Shown piece by piece: positions 55,337 through 64,000 of a stretch of 64,000 nt of DNA; position 1 is the stretch's first letter, and each line of letters opens with the position of its first letter. The DNA is from Vibrio chagasii. Lineage in GTDB: Bacteria; Pseudomonadota; Gammaproteobacteria; Enterobacterales; Vibrionaceae. The stretch spans positions 1,364,001-1,428,000 of the forward strand of contig CP090852.1 of assembly GCA_041879415.1 (NCBI GenBank), written 5' to 3'. The notes under the pieces were generated by a model. That model saw nothing but the letters and a program-made list of their open reading frames with translations. It was not told where the DNA came from and ran no database searches. Made by a program: the position numbers and the translations under genes.

Positions 55337-56179
55337 TTATATTGCACTATCTGCACATCGAGTTCGAAACTGTGCCGGTGACTCTTTCATTTGTCCGCGA
55401 TAAAAACGGCTGAAATAGGCCGGGTCTTCGAAGCCGAGTTCAAAAGCGATGGTCTTGATGGTCTTGGTTGAGAAGATCAGCTCGCGATTCGCTTCTAAAA
55501 TGATCCGATCGTGGATCAATTGAGTGACGGTTTTACCTTTTTCGGCTTTGACGATCTCGTTAATGCGTTTGTTGGTTATCGACAGAGCTTGCGCATAAAA
55601 ATCGCAGTGTTTATGGGTGGTGTAATGCTGCTCAATCAAATCAACCACCTTGTTCACTCGGCTATCGCGTACTTCACCTTTCAATGACGATTGGCTAGCA
55701 AAACGCAGAATGTAACGCAAAAAGCTATTCATGAGTGATTCTACTAAGTCCCAGTCGCTCTCTTCTCGTGCGCACTCTTCTTTCAGCATGTCGAAAATAG
55801 GCAGCAGGTAGCGGTTGCCTTCTTCACTGCAGTCCAAATAGGGTGGGCGGCTTTGGTGCATGGCGAAAACTGTGTCGACCAGCTGAGTGTTGCGGTGATT
55901 GGTTTTAACAAAGCCTGGGGTAAATACCAGTAAACGAGCATTTTCTCCGACTAGCTCCGAGCGGTGTACTTGGCCCGGTGCAATGGTGAAAATACGGCCG
56001 ACCTTGTTGTCGTAGTCAACGAAATCAATGCTCTGACTGCCATGGTTATCCACGCACCATACTAACTCCCAGTATTCATGTCTGTGCGGCTCTAAGAACG
56101 CATCATCACTGTTAGACAGTTCTGTCACGCGACAAGGTTGACCTTTGACAAGACGCATGTGTTTGATGGGATTACTCAT
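55337..56179 (-). CDS. AraC-family transcriptional regulator
   Basis: This 280-residue regulator has an N-terminal cupin domain (HRHEYWELVWCVDNHG, TIAPGQVHR) and a C-terminal pair of helix-turn-helix motifs. The final one carries the family signature IAFELGFEDPAYFSRFYRGQMKESP with correct spacing. The histidine pair suggests a small-molecule ligand pocket. The MATE gene downstream is the most obvious target. Confidence 0.92.
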   Translation of the reverse strand: MSNPIKHMRLVKGQPCRVTELSNSDDAFLEPHRHEYWELVWCVDNHGSQSIDFVDYDNKVGRIFTIAPGQVHRSELVGENARLLVFTPGFVKTNHRNTQLVDTVFAMHQSRPPYLDCSEEGNRYLLPIFDMLKEECAREESDWDLVESLMNSFLRYILRFASQSSLKGEVRDSRVNKVVDLIEQHYTTHKHCDFYAQALSITNKRINEIVKAEKGKTVTQLIHDRIILEANRELIFSTKTIKTIAFELGFEDPAYFSRFYRGQMKESPAQFRTRCADSAI

Positions 56180-56353
56180 GACATTCCTTTGTGGAGAGAT
56201 AACTAGGGTACTAACCAGAGGTGGTAATAATAGCTGAGTCTAATGTAGTTGATCGCGATGCTTAAGTCATTCGCTTGGTGAGTGATCCGATATGAGAAGG
56301 GGCTTGCTGTAAAGGGGCAGTAGATTGTGAAGGAGTGCTTGGGTTAAACAAAA

Positions 56354-56382
56354 CCCCAGAAGCATATGGTGGGCTTCTGGGG
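56354..56382 (-). terminator. Terminator after the first EamA gene
   Basis: CCCCAGAAGC and GCTTCTGGGG form a ten-pair stem; on the minus strand it runs into TTTTGTTT. Confidence 0.82.
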
Positions 56383-56426
56383 CAGTTTGAATACGGCTTA
56401 TCTTAGTTCTTAGTTGTTTCGCTACG

Positions 56427-57344
56427 TTAGTTACTGCTTGCTGTTTTAAGCGTTGAACGTAGCTTGAAGATGCTCTTTGGTGCTTTAGTTAGCAAGATGC
56501 CACAAAGCAGAGGGATCATCATAAGCAGAGACTGTTCCGATAGCACCTCACCATTGATGTAGCAAGAGATCAACAGTGCAACCACTGGGAAGATAAGGAA
56601 ACAAATGGATGCTTGGAAAGGTGTCGAAACCTGACCTAGTTTGAAGTAAGCCACAATACCGCCGACACTCGCTACAAAACCCAGATACACAACCGCTGAG
56701 ATAGAATCCCAAGTGAAAGATTCTACGTTCACGTTCTCACCAACAGCCGACACAGCAAACAAGAAAATCGCAGCAATAAAGCTTGGCACAGCGTTGTAAG
56801 TCAGTACCTCGATGCCTTTACAGTGCTTTTGAACTAACACGTACATTACCGCGTGAATCGCAACTGCAAGCCCCAGGCAAACCGTACCAATAAAGTAGTC
56901 ATCACCGCCCATTTGCATTTCGTTACCAAGAATTAAGCACAGGCTTATAACCGCAGTAACTAGGCCGAATATTTGATGCTTCGCTAAGCGTAGACCAAGG
57001 AACAAACCCGACATCAGCATCACAGCAACAGGCATGTTAGCGAAGATGATCGATGCCAAACCAGAAGAGATGTATTGCTCACCATAGATCATCAAAGTGA
57101 ACGGAATCGCAAAATACATCAGTGCCACAATAAGCAGCCATTGACGCTTGCCCTTAGGGAACAGCAAAGGTTGATTGAAGGCTTTTGCTAATACTGCAAG
57201 CAGAGGGGCTGCAAGTAAAAAGCGCAGTCCAGTAGCAAAAATTGGTGGGATAGAATGCAATGCCACTTCCATAGCGAACCAAGTGGTTCCCCAAATTAAG
57301 CAAACAGAGACAAAAAGCAAGATAGTTAGCGACTTCGAATTCAT
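56427..57344 (-). CDS. EamA/DMT-family transporter
   Basis: This 305-residue protein has ten membrane segments in two EamA repeats, with the typical CLIWGTTWFAMEVALHSIPP start and a Lys/Ser-rich tail. It is a drug/metabolite exporter of unknown substrate. It is divergent from the LysR gene at 57814 across a 469 bp gap, the usual arrangement of a LysR regulator and its exporter target. Confidence 0.88.
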   Translation of the reverse strand: MNSKSLTILLFVSVCLIWGTTWFAMEVALHSIPPIFATGLRFLLAAPLLAVLAKAFNQPLLFPKGKRQWLLIVALMYFAIPFTLMIYGEQYISSGLASIIFANMPVAVMLMSGLFLGLRLAKHQIFGLVTAVISLCLILGNEMQMGGDDYFIGTVCLGLAVAIHAVMYVLVQKHCKGIEVLTYNAVPSFIAAIFLFAVSAVGENVNVESFTWDSISAVVYLGFVASVGGIVAYFKLGQVSTPFQASICFLIFPVVALLISCYINGEVLSEQSLLMMIPLLCGILLTKAPKSIFKLRSTLKTASSN

Positions 57345-57813
57345 GGTGACTACTCATTAATAATTATTTTAAATCATAGGCTTGTAGCGCCTTAATGACG
57401 TGGCACAGTATAAGGAGGTCGTCGGAGAAAAAGTTTGCCTTTTTGTCTCTAATTGAAATGAAATGTAGAAATTAAATCTCTAATATAACTATTGAAAAGC
57501 AAATATTTTCACTAATTGATATTTTTATAAAGTCATTATTCTTTGTAAGGTTTAATCTTAGTTTAAGAATTAACCAATTAAGTGAAGAAAGGTGATTTGG
57601 CTGAAATCAACCCAGCCGTTTGCAACTGCTCACGGGATCCTCACTTTCGGTCAAGTAGGGCTGACGAGTACGTTTATTTGCTCTGCTCCCGAATGCCCTC
57701 TTTTAGATAAAATAGTTATTAGTCGCAAAGTTATCGTATTAAGTGTTTAAAGTTTATTTGGTTCACGTTCATACTGAATAAAGACGACATAGTATGGAAA
57801 TGAGGTAGGGCAT
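57345..57813. promoter_or_regulatory. Long AT-rich divergent region between EamA and LysR genes
   Basis: The 469 bp stretch contains no convincing gene on either strand. The first half is very AT-rich. A short GGCTG/CAGCC hairpin lies near 57599-57617. The LysR ribosome site GAGG is at 57802. I see no clear operator or small RNA. Confidence 0.5.
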
Positions 57814-58722
57814 TTGAAAAACACAATCGACTTAAATCTATATCGATTTTTGGACCTGCTTTATGAGCAACAATCTCAGGCGAAGGTGTGCCATATTTTG
57901 GATATCAGCCGCGCAACGTTTAATCGTCATCTTTCGGATTGTCGAGATTTATTTGCCAATGAGTTATTCATTGCGACCAAAGGTGTTTATACGCCGACTT
58001 TGTTCACCACGCAATTGATGCTAGTGGTAAAAGAACCGCTGGAAAAGCTAGAGCAAGCGCAGCAACTATCGCAGTCGTTTATCGGTAACGATTCGAACAT
58101 CGAATATGTTTTTCACGCCGCCAACCCACTGAGCACACTGTTTACGGTTCCTCTGTTGCAGGGGCTTACTAATGAGGAATCTAAGCCCAAGATATCGATG
58201 ATGGACTGGTCTTTAGATGGCGTTGAATTCCCTAAAGCAGGGACCTTAGCGATTGGTGTGTCGGGCTACCCGAATGAACTCAATGACCGCATTGTTGAGC
58301 GCAAAGTGGGTTCGTTGGAATTGTTTGCTTATGTAGCGGATACCCACCCTTTAGCGAAAAACGAAGCCATTGACCTTAACCAACTAGAGAGCTTTGATAC
58401 GGTGCGCGTTTCGATGGGGTCATTGGATGCTAACTCCTATTACGAACGCCTAAAAAAACGTACAGGCTTGGTATTGCAGCAGAAACTGACTGTTGCATCG
58501 GTATCCTCCGCATTGGAATGTGTTCAAGTCAGCCAGTATGTCTACGTTGGCTTTGATATGGATTTTGCTTCAATCCCAAGTGGACTGAGCAAACGACCTG
58601 TTTTATTCAATGGAGAAGCGGTGACTTTTGATGTAGGTATTCAGTATCACCGTGCTTGTTATCAGCACCCTATAGTGAAGCGTATCGAACAGATCTTAAG
58701 TGAGAGCTTAGAAAGCTATTGA
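57814..58722 (+). CDS. LysR-family transcriptional regulator, TTG start
   Basis: This 302-residue protein starts at TTG 57814 with GAGG eight bases upstream; no ATG fits. The helix-turn-helix lies at about residues 5-55 (LNLYRFLDLLYEQQSQAKVC, ISRATFNRHLSDCRDLF). It resembles the NodD-like branch of LysR more than the common type. An effector domain follows from residue 85. It is divergent from the EamA exporter. A terminator follows. Confidence 0.82.
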   Translation: MKNTIDLNLYRFLDLLYEQQSQAKVCHILDISRATFNRHLSDCRDLFANELFIATKGVYTPTLFTTQLMLVVKEPLEKLEQAQQLSQSFIGNDSNIEYVFHAANPLSTLFTVPLLQGLTNEESKPKISMMDWSLDGVEFPKAGTLAIGVSGYPNELNDRIVERKVGSLELFAYVADTHPLAKNEAIDLNQLESFDTVRVSMGSLDANSYYERLKKRTGLVLQQKLTVASVSSALECVQVSQYVYVGFDMDFASIPSGLSKRPVLFNGEAVTFDVGIQYHRACYQHPIVKRIEQILSESLESY

Positions 58723-58745
58723 TTTTATAGATGACAACAACAAAA

Positions 58746-58771
58746 AAAACGCGCCGATACTGGCGCGTTTT
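58746..58771. terminator. Terminator between LysR and DUF1254 genes
   Basis: AAAACGCGCC and GGCGCGTTTT form a strong stem with a six-base loop and T tracts on both strands. Confidence 0.9.
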
Positions 58772-58801
58772 AGTTACTGTCTAATTGAAGACTACCGAGT
58801 G

Positions 58802-60322
58802 TTACAGCTCAACTTCTTCAATGTCGCTTGGCTTCCATGTTTGGTCATACCAAGCTTCTTGAGGGCCGTAAAGTCTTAGAATCGTGAACCAACCTTTTCC
58901 TGGTACCGTCTCAATCCAGTTCGCTTCTTTGCCTTCTGGCGCTGTTGGACCAAAGTACAAATCAACCGAGCCATCTTCATTTTCAATAAAATCATCACGC
59001 TGGTTATTCTTGCTTGGCAGCGGCTGATTGGTTTGTAGCTCTGAACGCGTTTGTGTGTCGTAAGCTACAATAGACCAGAAGTTCTTAGCCGGAACATTCG
59101 CTGGGATATTCAATTTATAGTGCTTACCGCCATCAAAATATTCACCGTCTTTTGCTTGATCAAGTAATGCGTATTTAGAGCCTTTTTCTATCAGCTTGAG
59201 CGACATTGCTGGGGTATTCACCGTTGCAACATAGAAGAAGTAAGAACGAGCATCTAGGTTGCGTCCGCCTTCACCTTGGTCAACAAGCCATTGGTAATCG
59301 TCACCAATAAATGCAGTCTTCCATAAACGATCTTCATAAATGTAAGCCTTCTTGTCTCTTGGCTGGAAGTACAGAGATCTTGCCGTTGCGTTACCAATCG
59401 CGACGCCGTCTTTCATCAGCTTCTGCATGCGCTCATCGGGTGCAAAAGGTTTGTTCTTTTGAATACCAATGCTCGACATCAGTCCACGCAGTTCAGGGGC
59501 GATGAATGACACCGGTTCTTTGTCTAACACGGTTTTAATTTCTGAGTAGAAGTGCTCATCGTTCGCATGAATAGTGTTAAACGATTTGCCACTCCCCGAG
59601 ATGAACTCCATTTCTGGTTGGTCATCTTTCTTCGCTAATGGGTAGATTTTTAGTTTTTCTTTATATGCTTTCACTGCCGCATCGGTTTTACCATCTTTCA
59701 GAAATCCGCGAGCGATAAACCAGTTGGTATAACTGGTGGATTGTGAAACAAAGTAACCCTCAGGCACTTCGCCTTCATAGCCTGGAGGTAAAATCAGGTA
59801 TTTACCACCTTTGCCTTTATCTGGTCCTACGATGCCTAGGTCAGTCACAAAGCGGAAGAACGCATCGTTCACCGTAGTTGGTCCCATACCTTCGGGCACT
59901 TCAATGACGGTTGGGCCATCTTTCTCCAAGTCTAGGAAAACAGAAGCGTAAACCGTGTCGGTGTTACCGGTTAGAAATAGCGGATTCGAATCCATTAAGT
60001 TATCAAATACCACCACTTGGTTTGATGATGTTGAACCTATCTCGGCATGACCAACTCGCAGTGCTTCAACCGAAGCCATTGGAATTGCATTAAGGAATAC
60101 CTCTGTTGAGCGAAGTGTATCTAAATTATCATAGAGTTTTTGCGCGGTTTCAGCCGTTGGCGCACCATCTTTAAAGTTCAGCTCACCAATGCTGGTTTGT
60201 ACTGTATCTGCCGTCATAATGCTCGGCGGGATATCGGTATTGTAGTTTTCCGTCGCCAGTACTTGATGTGAGATAAAGAGACTGCTCGCCAACACAAGTG
60301 CTTTTAGCTTCGACTTAATCAT
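58802..60322 (-). CDS. Secreted DUF1254/DUF1214 protein
   Basis: This 506-residue protein has a signal peptide (about 1-23, ending VLA). A DUF1254 domain (about 60-180; VGHAEIGSTSSNQVVVFD, GNTDTVYASVFLDLE) precedes a DUF1214 domain near the end (FWSIVAYDTQTRSELQTNQPLPS, then VDLYFGP.APEG). The function of the pair is unknown. Its C-terminus ends EEVEL without a sorting motif. It stands alone on the minus strand. Confidence 0.88.
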   Translation of the reverse strand: MIKSKLKALVLASSLFISHQVLATENYNTDIPPSIMTADTVQTSIGELNFKDGAPTAETAQKLYDNLDTLRSTEVFLNAIPMASVEALRVGHAEIGSTSSNQVVVFDNLMDSNPLFLTGNTDTVYASVFLDLEKDGPTVIEVPEGMGPTTVNDAFFRFVTDLGIVGPDKGKGGKYLILPPGYEGEVPEGYFVSQSTSYTNWFIARGFLKDGKTDAAVKAYKEKLKIYPLAKKDDQPEMEFISGSGKSFNTIHANDEHFYSEIKTVLDKEPVSFIAPELRGLMSSIGIQKNKPFAPDERMQKLMKDGVAIGNATARSLYFQPRDKKAYIYEDRLWKTAFIGDDYQWLVDQGEGGRNLDARSYFFYVATVNTPAMSLKLIEKGSKYALLDQAKDGEYFDGGKHYKLNIPANVPAKNFWSIVAYDTQTRSELQTNQPLPSKNNQRDDFIENEDGSVDLYFGPTAPEGKEANWIETVPGKGWFTILRLYGPQEAWYDQTWKPSDIEEVEL

Positions 60323-60497
60323 GATGTCACCTTTCAGTTTCGTTTCGATGTGCTTACTTTAAGCGAGTCGAAAAAACATATCTGATACGCGATAGGCTCA
60401 AAAATGAGCTTCAAAGTGAGGGGTAATGTGCAAGGGTTAGAAGACGATCGCAGAACGGTGTGGATACGCTGTAATAAACAGTTCTATAGACAAAACA

Positions 60498-60518
60498 AAG
60501 CCCGCACTTGGCGGGCTT
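60498..60518 (-). terminator. Terminator after the second EamA gene
   Basis: On the minus strand AAGCCCGC pairs with GCGGGCTT around a five-base loop and is followed by TGTTTTG. It ends the EamA transcript. Confidence 0.8.
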
Positions 60519-60538
60519 ATGAGTCGTAATCTAGATTT

Positions 60539-61432
60539 TTACTGCGTAACGGGTTTGACGGTCTTGGACTGTCGGATTGCAAGAATCAATTGTGGTAGGA
60601 GTGACATAATGATCATGCCTGTCATGAGTGAGTATTGCACCGCAGTGAAGGATTCGCCCATCAAAACCATACCTGTCACGATGCCCGCTACTGGGTTGGC
60701 GATACCACCAAAGGTAAAATCAACCACAGTCATACGTTGTAGTAGCCATACATACATACCGTAACCCAGCGCTGTGTTTAGCCCAATCACCCAAACCAAG
60801 CCCATTGCGTTGCGAGTATCGAAATGAGTCACCGCATTCACATAAGGCTGCGGGTCGATGAAGGCATGAACGCCAGACGCGACAGACAAGATTGCACCGC
60901 CCAGAATCAGCTGCCATGTCAGCACCTTCCACCAGTGCATACGATTACCCAGTGATTTGGTAATGCTGCTGCCGATAACGATACACATGATCGCGGCAAA
61001 CATTGCACCTAAACCGATAGGGTTCAATGCGATTTGGCTTGGGTTGAATAGAATCCATGCCAAGGTGACCAATCCAATACCTGACAAGGCTTGAATCAAA
61101 TGTGGGCGCTGCTTTTTCACTACCCAATGGAAGATCATTGCGAACACAGGCACAGAGATCATACCCACGCCCGAAATCGCCGAAGGCAGTGTCAGTGCCA
61201 TCACGAAGATCAAACCAAAGAAGGTCGCGATGTTGATCAGACCTAAAGTGAAAATGATTTGCCACTCGCCTTTTTTCGGCAGTGTCGGTTTTACCGCTAG
61301 CAATAACAAACCAGCAGGTAATGCACGCAAAGCACCTAGTAATAGTGGTGGCCACTCCTGTAGCGTAAATTGCGTCACTGCATAAGTTGTTCCCCAGAAG
61401 AATGCGGGAATCATTGCTAATAATATATTCAT
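60539..61432 (-). CDS. EamA/DMT-family transporter (second)
   Basis: This 297-residue protein has ten membrane segments in two EamA repeats, starting IPAFFWGTTYAVTQFTLQEWPP. It is divergent from the MarR gene, and a repeated MarR-operator-like sequence lies just before its start, so it is probably the regulated exporter. The substrate is unknown. Confidence 0.9.
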   Translation of the reverse strand: MNILLAMIPAFFWGTTYAVTQFTLQEWPPLLLGALRALPAGLLLLAVKPTLPKKGEWQIIFTLGLINIATFFGLIFVMALTLPSAISGVGMISVPVFAMIFHWVVKKQRPHLIQALSGIGLVTLAWILFNPSQIALNPIGLGAMFAAIMCIVIGSSITKSLGNRMHWWKVLTWQLILGGAILSVASGVHAFIDPQPYVNAVTHFDTRNAMGLVWVIGLNTALGYGMYVWLLQRMTVVDFTFGGIANPVAGIVTGMVLMGESFTAVQYSLMTGMIIMSLLPQLILAIRQSKTVKPVTQ

Positions 61433-61438
61433 CTAAAA

Positions 61439-61516
61439 TATCTTTACGTTAAGATAACTATTGTGTGAACTGTATACTGAGAACTAGTGGTTGTAAAGTA
61501 TCTTTATGTTAAACTA
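61439..61516. promoter_or_regulatory. Two repeated MarR-type operator-like sites
   Basis: TATCTTTACGTTAAGATA (61439-61456) is an inverted repeat with TATCTT/AAGATA arms, seven bases upstream of the EamA start. The sequence TATCTTTATGTTAAACTA (61499-61516) repeats its left 14 bases with one change. Both lie in the divergent gap, so a MarR dimer could control both genes. Confidence 0.6.
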
Positions 61517-61555
61517 GTTTAAAGTAATCAGACTAATAACGGAGCTAGATTGCAA

Positions 61556-62038
61556 ATGGATGCCATCGACCGCGTTGTAGAGCAATGGGCAAAGGAAAAG
61601 CCCGAATTAGAAACTGAGCCTATGGCAATGATGGGCCGGATTATGCGTATTGCCAAGTATATGGAGACGCAAGTTGCCGACCTTCATAAAAAATACGACA
61701 TGAAATTGGGCGAGTTCGATGTATTGGCGACCTTGCGACGCTCTGGCAAGCCATACCGACTAACGCCCTCTGAGCTAATTGGGTCAATGATGCTGACCTC
61801 AGGTGCGATGACTAATCGTCTGGATAAACTGGAAGCTAAAGGGTTAATCAGCCGTGAGCACAGTAAAGAAGACCGACGAAGCGTCAGCGTGAAATTGACC
61901 AAAGATGGTTTAGTTCTGATTGATGAGATGATGACTGAGCACGTCGAAATGCAGAAAAAGCTGGTTAAGTCTTTATCGGCTAGCCAGAAGAAAAACACTA
62001 ACCAACTTTTAAAAACTTGGCTGAGCGCTTACGAGTAG
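61556..62038 (+). CDS. MarR-family transcriptional regulator
   Basis: This 160-residue regulator is started at ATG 61556; TTG 61550 is also possible because GGAG is nearer to it. The winged helix has GEFDVLATLRRSGKPYRLTPSEL, GSMMLTSGAMTNRLDKLEAKGLI and REHSKEDRRSVSVKLT with the conserved wing. It probably represses itself and the divergent EamA exporter until a small molecule binds. Confidence 0.92.
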   Translation: MDAIDRVVEQWAKEKPELETEPMAMMGRIMRIAKYMETQVADLHKKYDMKLGEFDVLATLRRSGKPYRLTPSELIGSMMLTSGAMTNRLDKLEAKGLISREHSKEDRRSVSVKLTKDGLVLIDEMMTEHVEMQKKLVKSLSASQKKNTNQLLKTWLSAYE

Positions 62039-62069
62039 TGAGATTGCTGAACCGGAGTATCTGATTTGA

Positions 62070-62097
62070 AACCGAAGTGATGAGCTTCGGTTTTTTT
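62070..62097 (+). terminator. Rho-independent terminator after the MarR gene
   Basis: AACCGAAG and CTTCGGTT form an eight-pair stem with a seven-base loop, followed by seven T residues. Confidence 0.9.
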
Positions 62098-62268
62098 ATA
62101 CCTGCTGTATCAAGCCTATCAAGTAGGTAAACGCAGAAGCGCATACAATGAAAATAACTGACTAATGTCATTCAAATTTTTTGGACATCCCTTTTAAGAG
62201 TTCCCGTTATCAATAGAGAGTGCCCACCCGTATATTTCTCGTATTCCCACAATACAGAGATTACTGAA

Positions 62269-62571
62269 ATGAAATTTAAATTGACCCTTAGTGCGATATT
62301 GCTAACGACTTCTTTTGCCTCACACGCAGAACTGAAAATGTCGATTAACGAACAAACGAATGGGGTGTTGGTTACGGTTTACCAAGACGGTGAGCGTCTT
62401 TCTAACGCCAAAGTGACCACCAATATTCATGGTCAACAAGTGAAGAAAACCTCAAACAAAGGCCAAGCATTTTTCTATAAGGGAGAATTCCCGAGCGTGT
62501 ATAAATTTAAGGTAACCACACCTCAAGGTGAGAGTGTGCAACAAAGCCGATTCATTGGACGAGACAAGTAA
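62269..62571 (+). CDS. Small secreted protein of unknown function, Ig-like or transthyretin-like
   Basis: This 100-residue protein has a signal peptide (about 1-20, ending SHA). The remaining 80 residues alternate strands and turns: VTVYQDGERLSNAKVTTNIHG, then KTSNKGQAFFYKGEFPSVYKFKVTTPQG. This pattern fits an Ig-like or transthyretin/carboxypeptidase-regulatory fold; no Cys is present. I do not recognise a family. It is flanked by 230 bp and 70 bp of noncoding DNA and no partner gene is obvious. Confidence 0.75.
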   Translation: MKFKLTLSAILLTTSFASHAELKMSINEQTNGVLVTVYQDGERLSNAKVTTNIHGQQVKKTSNKGQAFFYKGEFPSVYKFKVTTPQGESVQQSRFIGRDK

Positions 62572-62640
62572 ATCGATGAGCCCAAATATGCGAATTCTTA
62601 AGGGGAGTTACGTGATATTTGGGCTAACTGTATTGATTCT

Positions 62641-63546
62641 TTAGCGCTCTAGCGCTGACTCTTTCCAACATTTTTCGAGCTTTTTTAAAGCCAGTGTTTT
62701 GGCCTTTCCCATATTCCCTACTTGCCAGGCTAGTACGACATCCACCGTTCTTGCATGACCAATTTCCACCAAGCTTCCCGATTCCAACTCTTCAGAAATT
62801 AGATGCCTCGGGAGGGTTCCTATCCCCAAATTACGTTGGATAGCTGCTAACTTGCTGTTCATTGAACTAACCGTAATGGTTTTCTGATTCGATAAGATAT
62901 TTTTTGTGGTCTTTGGGGCTGACTTGGCGGTATCTGCCACCGCGATGATGGTGTAGTCACGTCGTGTCGACTCACTTAGTGGGGCTTGTTCGGCCAAAAT
63001 AGGTGATTGTTTTGCGGCGACCCAGATCATCTCAATATTGCTAATGGCCTTGAGGTTGATGGTGTTTGGCAGTTCGATACTTGGTCTCGATGAGATGAGA
63101 ATATCGGCTTTCCCGGAGATTAATGCTTCCCATCCTCCCGATAAAATATCTTCTTGGACATTGAGCTGTGTGCTGCATTCGGATTCCATTTCACTGACTA
63201 ACGAAAGCACCACATCTTGCCCGATGATGCCATCATAAGACACAAGCAGTTCACTTTCCCAGCCACTAGAAAAACGCTGTATTTGGTTTATGAGTTCATC
63301 GGAACCTTCGAGTAATTGACGGCCATTGTCTACTAACATTTGCCCTACTTGAGTAAACACAGCTCTATGCCCCGAGCGGTCTAAGATCAGAATACCGAGT
63401 TCATCTTCTAATTTTTGAACCTGATAACTTAGGGCGGAGACAGAACGGTTGAGGTGTGCAGAGGCTGAGGAAAAAGTCCCTTCTCGCTGTAAAACATCTA
63501 AAATTTGTAACGTATCGAGTGGCAGTGTTTTCTTCAGGGTCTTCAT
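62641..63546 (-). CDS. LysR-family transcriptional regulator
   Basis: This 301-residue regulator has the helix-turn-helix in residues 10-65 (LDTLQILDVLQREGTFSSAS, VSALSYQVQKLEDELGIL). The effector domain shows IGTLPRHLISEELESGSLVEI near the end. It is divergent from the DoxX gene with 204 bp between, the classic LysR-target layout. Confidence 0.92.
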   Translation of the reverse strand: MKTLKKTLPLDTLQILDVLQREGTFSSASAHLNRSVSALSYQVQKLEDELGILILDRSGHRAVFTQVGQMLVDNGRQLLEGSDELINQIQRFSSGWESELLVSYDGIIGQDVVLSLVSEMESECSTQLNVQEDILSGGWEALISGKADILISSRPSIELPNTINLKAISNIEMIWVAAKQSPILAEQAPLSESTRRDYTIIAVADTAKSAPKTTKNILSNQKTITVSSMNSKLAAIQRNLGIGTLPRHLISEELESGSLVEIGHARTVDVVLAWQVGNMGKAKTLALKKLEKCWKESALER

Positions 63547-63750
63547 AAATCAGTATTTGTCAGGCTGGCTTCTCAAGAATTTGAGGCAATGGTAACAGTA
63601 TTGGTGCCGATGAATATTCGTATTTCGTCAGTAATTTGTATACGAGTATGTCTACTAAAATTTCAAACAAGTCGTTCTATTTTTCTCGTTATCATCTGGA
63701 TGCTAAGTCGAATAGTCTACCGGCAATGAAACTTATCAAGGCTTAGTATT
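63547..63750. promoter_or_regulatory. Divergent region between LysR and DoxX genes
   Basis: This 204 bp gap must hold both promoters. No unique T-N11-A LysR site could be picked out by eye. Confidence 0.4.
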
Positions 63751-64000
63751 ATGAACATCAAATGGAATGACACACTGACTTTTTTCGCCCGAATCTTATT
63801 GGCTTATTTGTTTATTCAAGCGGGGTGGGGAAAGCTATTTAGCTATGAAGGAACCGCGCAGTACATGACCTCTCAGGGAGTCAGTGCTCAATGGTTACCT
63901 TTGGTTATTTTGCTAGAACTCGGTGGTGGGTTGGCTATTTTACTTGGATTTATGACTCGCTTTACTGCGTTCTCGATTGCATTTTTCTCTCTACTTTCAG
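63751..64000 (+). CDS. DoxX-family membrane protein, N-terminal part (cut by window edge)
   Basis: ATG 63751 opens a frame that runs off the window (83 complete codons). MNIKWNDTLTFFARILLAYLF leads into IQAGWGKLF, then EGTAQYMTSQGVSAQWLP and LLELGGGLAILLGFMTRF. This is the DoxX family pattern (QAGWGKL, then the Q/E...GG..L.LGF block); full length is usually about 135 residues. The protein is a four-helix inner-membrane protein, often induced with oxidative or electrophile stress genes. Confidence 0.88.
   Translation, partial: MNIKWNDTLTFFARILLAYLFIQAGWGKLFSYEGTAQYMTSQGVSAQWLPLVILLELGGGLAILLGFMTRFTAFSIAFFSLLS

Noticed and set aside
60945..61355. Minus-strand open frame of 136 codons overlapping EamA
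   Set aside because: It is a second frame of the EamA gene, with no membrane or family pattern.

Overview
The window looks like a piece of a Vibrio chromosome, most like the marine, alga- or invertebrate-associated species. This rests on gene content and protein resemblance from memory (Tad/Flp locus with RcpC/CpaB-type genes, GH94 phosphorylase next to a MalK-type ABC system, LonH-like protease, many LysR regulators, AT-rich intergenic DNA with typical Vibrio codon choice). No database search was possible. There are no rRNA or tRNA genes, transposases, integrases or CRISPR arrays. Both ends cut genes: a lactate permease (left) and a DoxX protein (right).

Left third (1-22.3 kb): after lldP (partial), a LysR regulator and a prolyl oligopeptidase comes a beta-glucoside/oligosaccharide locus. 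It has a LamB-type porin with its own operator-like site and a chemoreceptor. A LacI-type regulator follows as first gene of an operon with a binding protein, two permeases, a GH1 beta-glucosidase, a MalK-type ATPase and a GH94 phosphorylase. Next are an aldose 1-epimerase (opposite strand), a cytoplasmic GH116 glycosidase and a second LacI-type regulator. The operon leader holds a CRP-like site, a -10-like element and two LacI-type operators with spacing that fits a class II CRP promoter blocked by its own regulator. The model is: porin, binding protein/ABC uptake, then phosphorolysis (GH94) or hydrolysis (GH1, GH116), then anomer interconversion.

Middle (22.4-34.9 kb): a fused two-domain peptide-type ABC ATPase without permeases, preceded by a TPR-like gene and a Fur-box-like site; a LonH-like protease; a PilZ/YcgR-like protein; a GNAT protein; a CHK-type kinase. 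Then, on the minus strand, comes a tight five-gene operon: thioredoxin, DUF4266-like Cys-Gly-Cys-tail protein, DUF3570-like beta-barrel, ApbE flavin transferase and DsbD. The barrel carries a sequence matching the FMN-attachment motif used by ApbE. I think this is the most interesting system here: a dedicated extracytoplasmic thiol/flavin redox module.

34.9-52.4 kb: a complete-looking Tad pilus locus (flp, cpaB, cpaC, cpaD, tadZ, tadA, tadB, tadC, tadD, tadE, tadF, tadG) that lacks a tadV prepilin peptidase. It is preceded by a 1626-residue lipoprotein with seven tandem beta-type repeats and three Lcl/DUF1566-like modules. Divergent from that is a 690-residue lipoprotein with a poly-Asp tract and a related N-terminus.

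Right end (52.6-64 kb): ordinary transporter and regulator pairs: MFS, MATE with AraC, EamA facing LysR, a DUF1254/DUF1214 secreted protein, EamA facing MarR with two repeated operator-like sites, a small secreted protein, and LysR divergent from DoxX.
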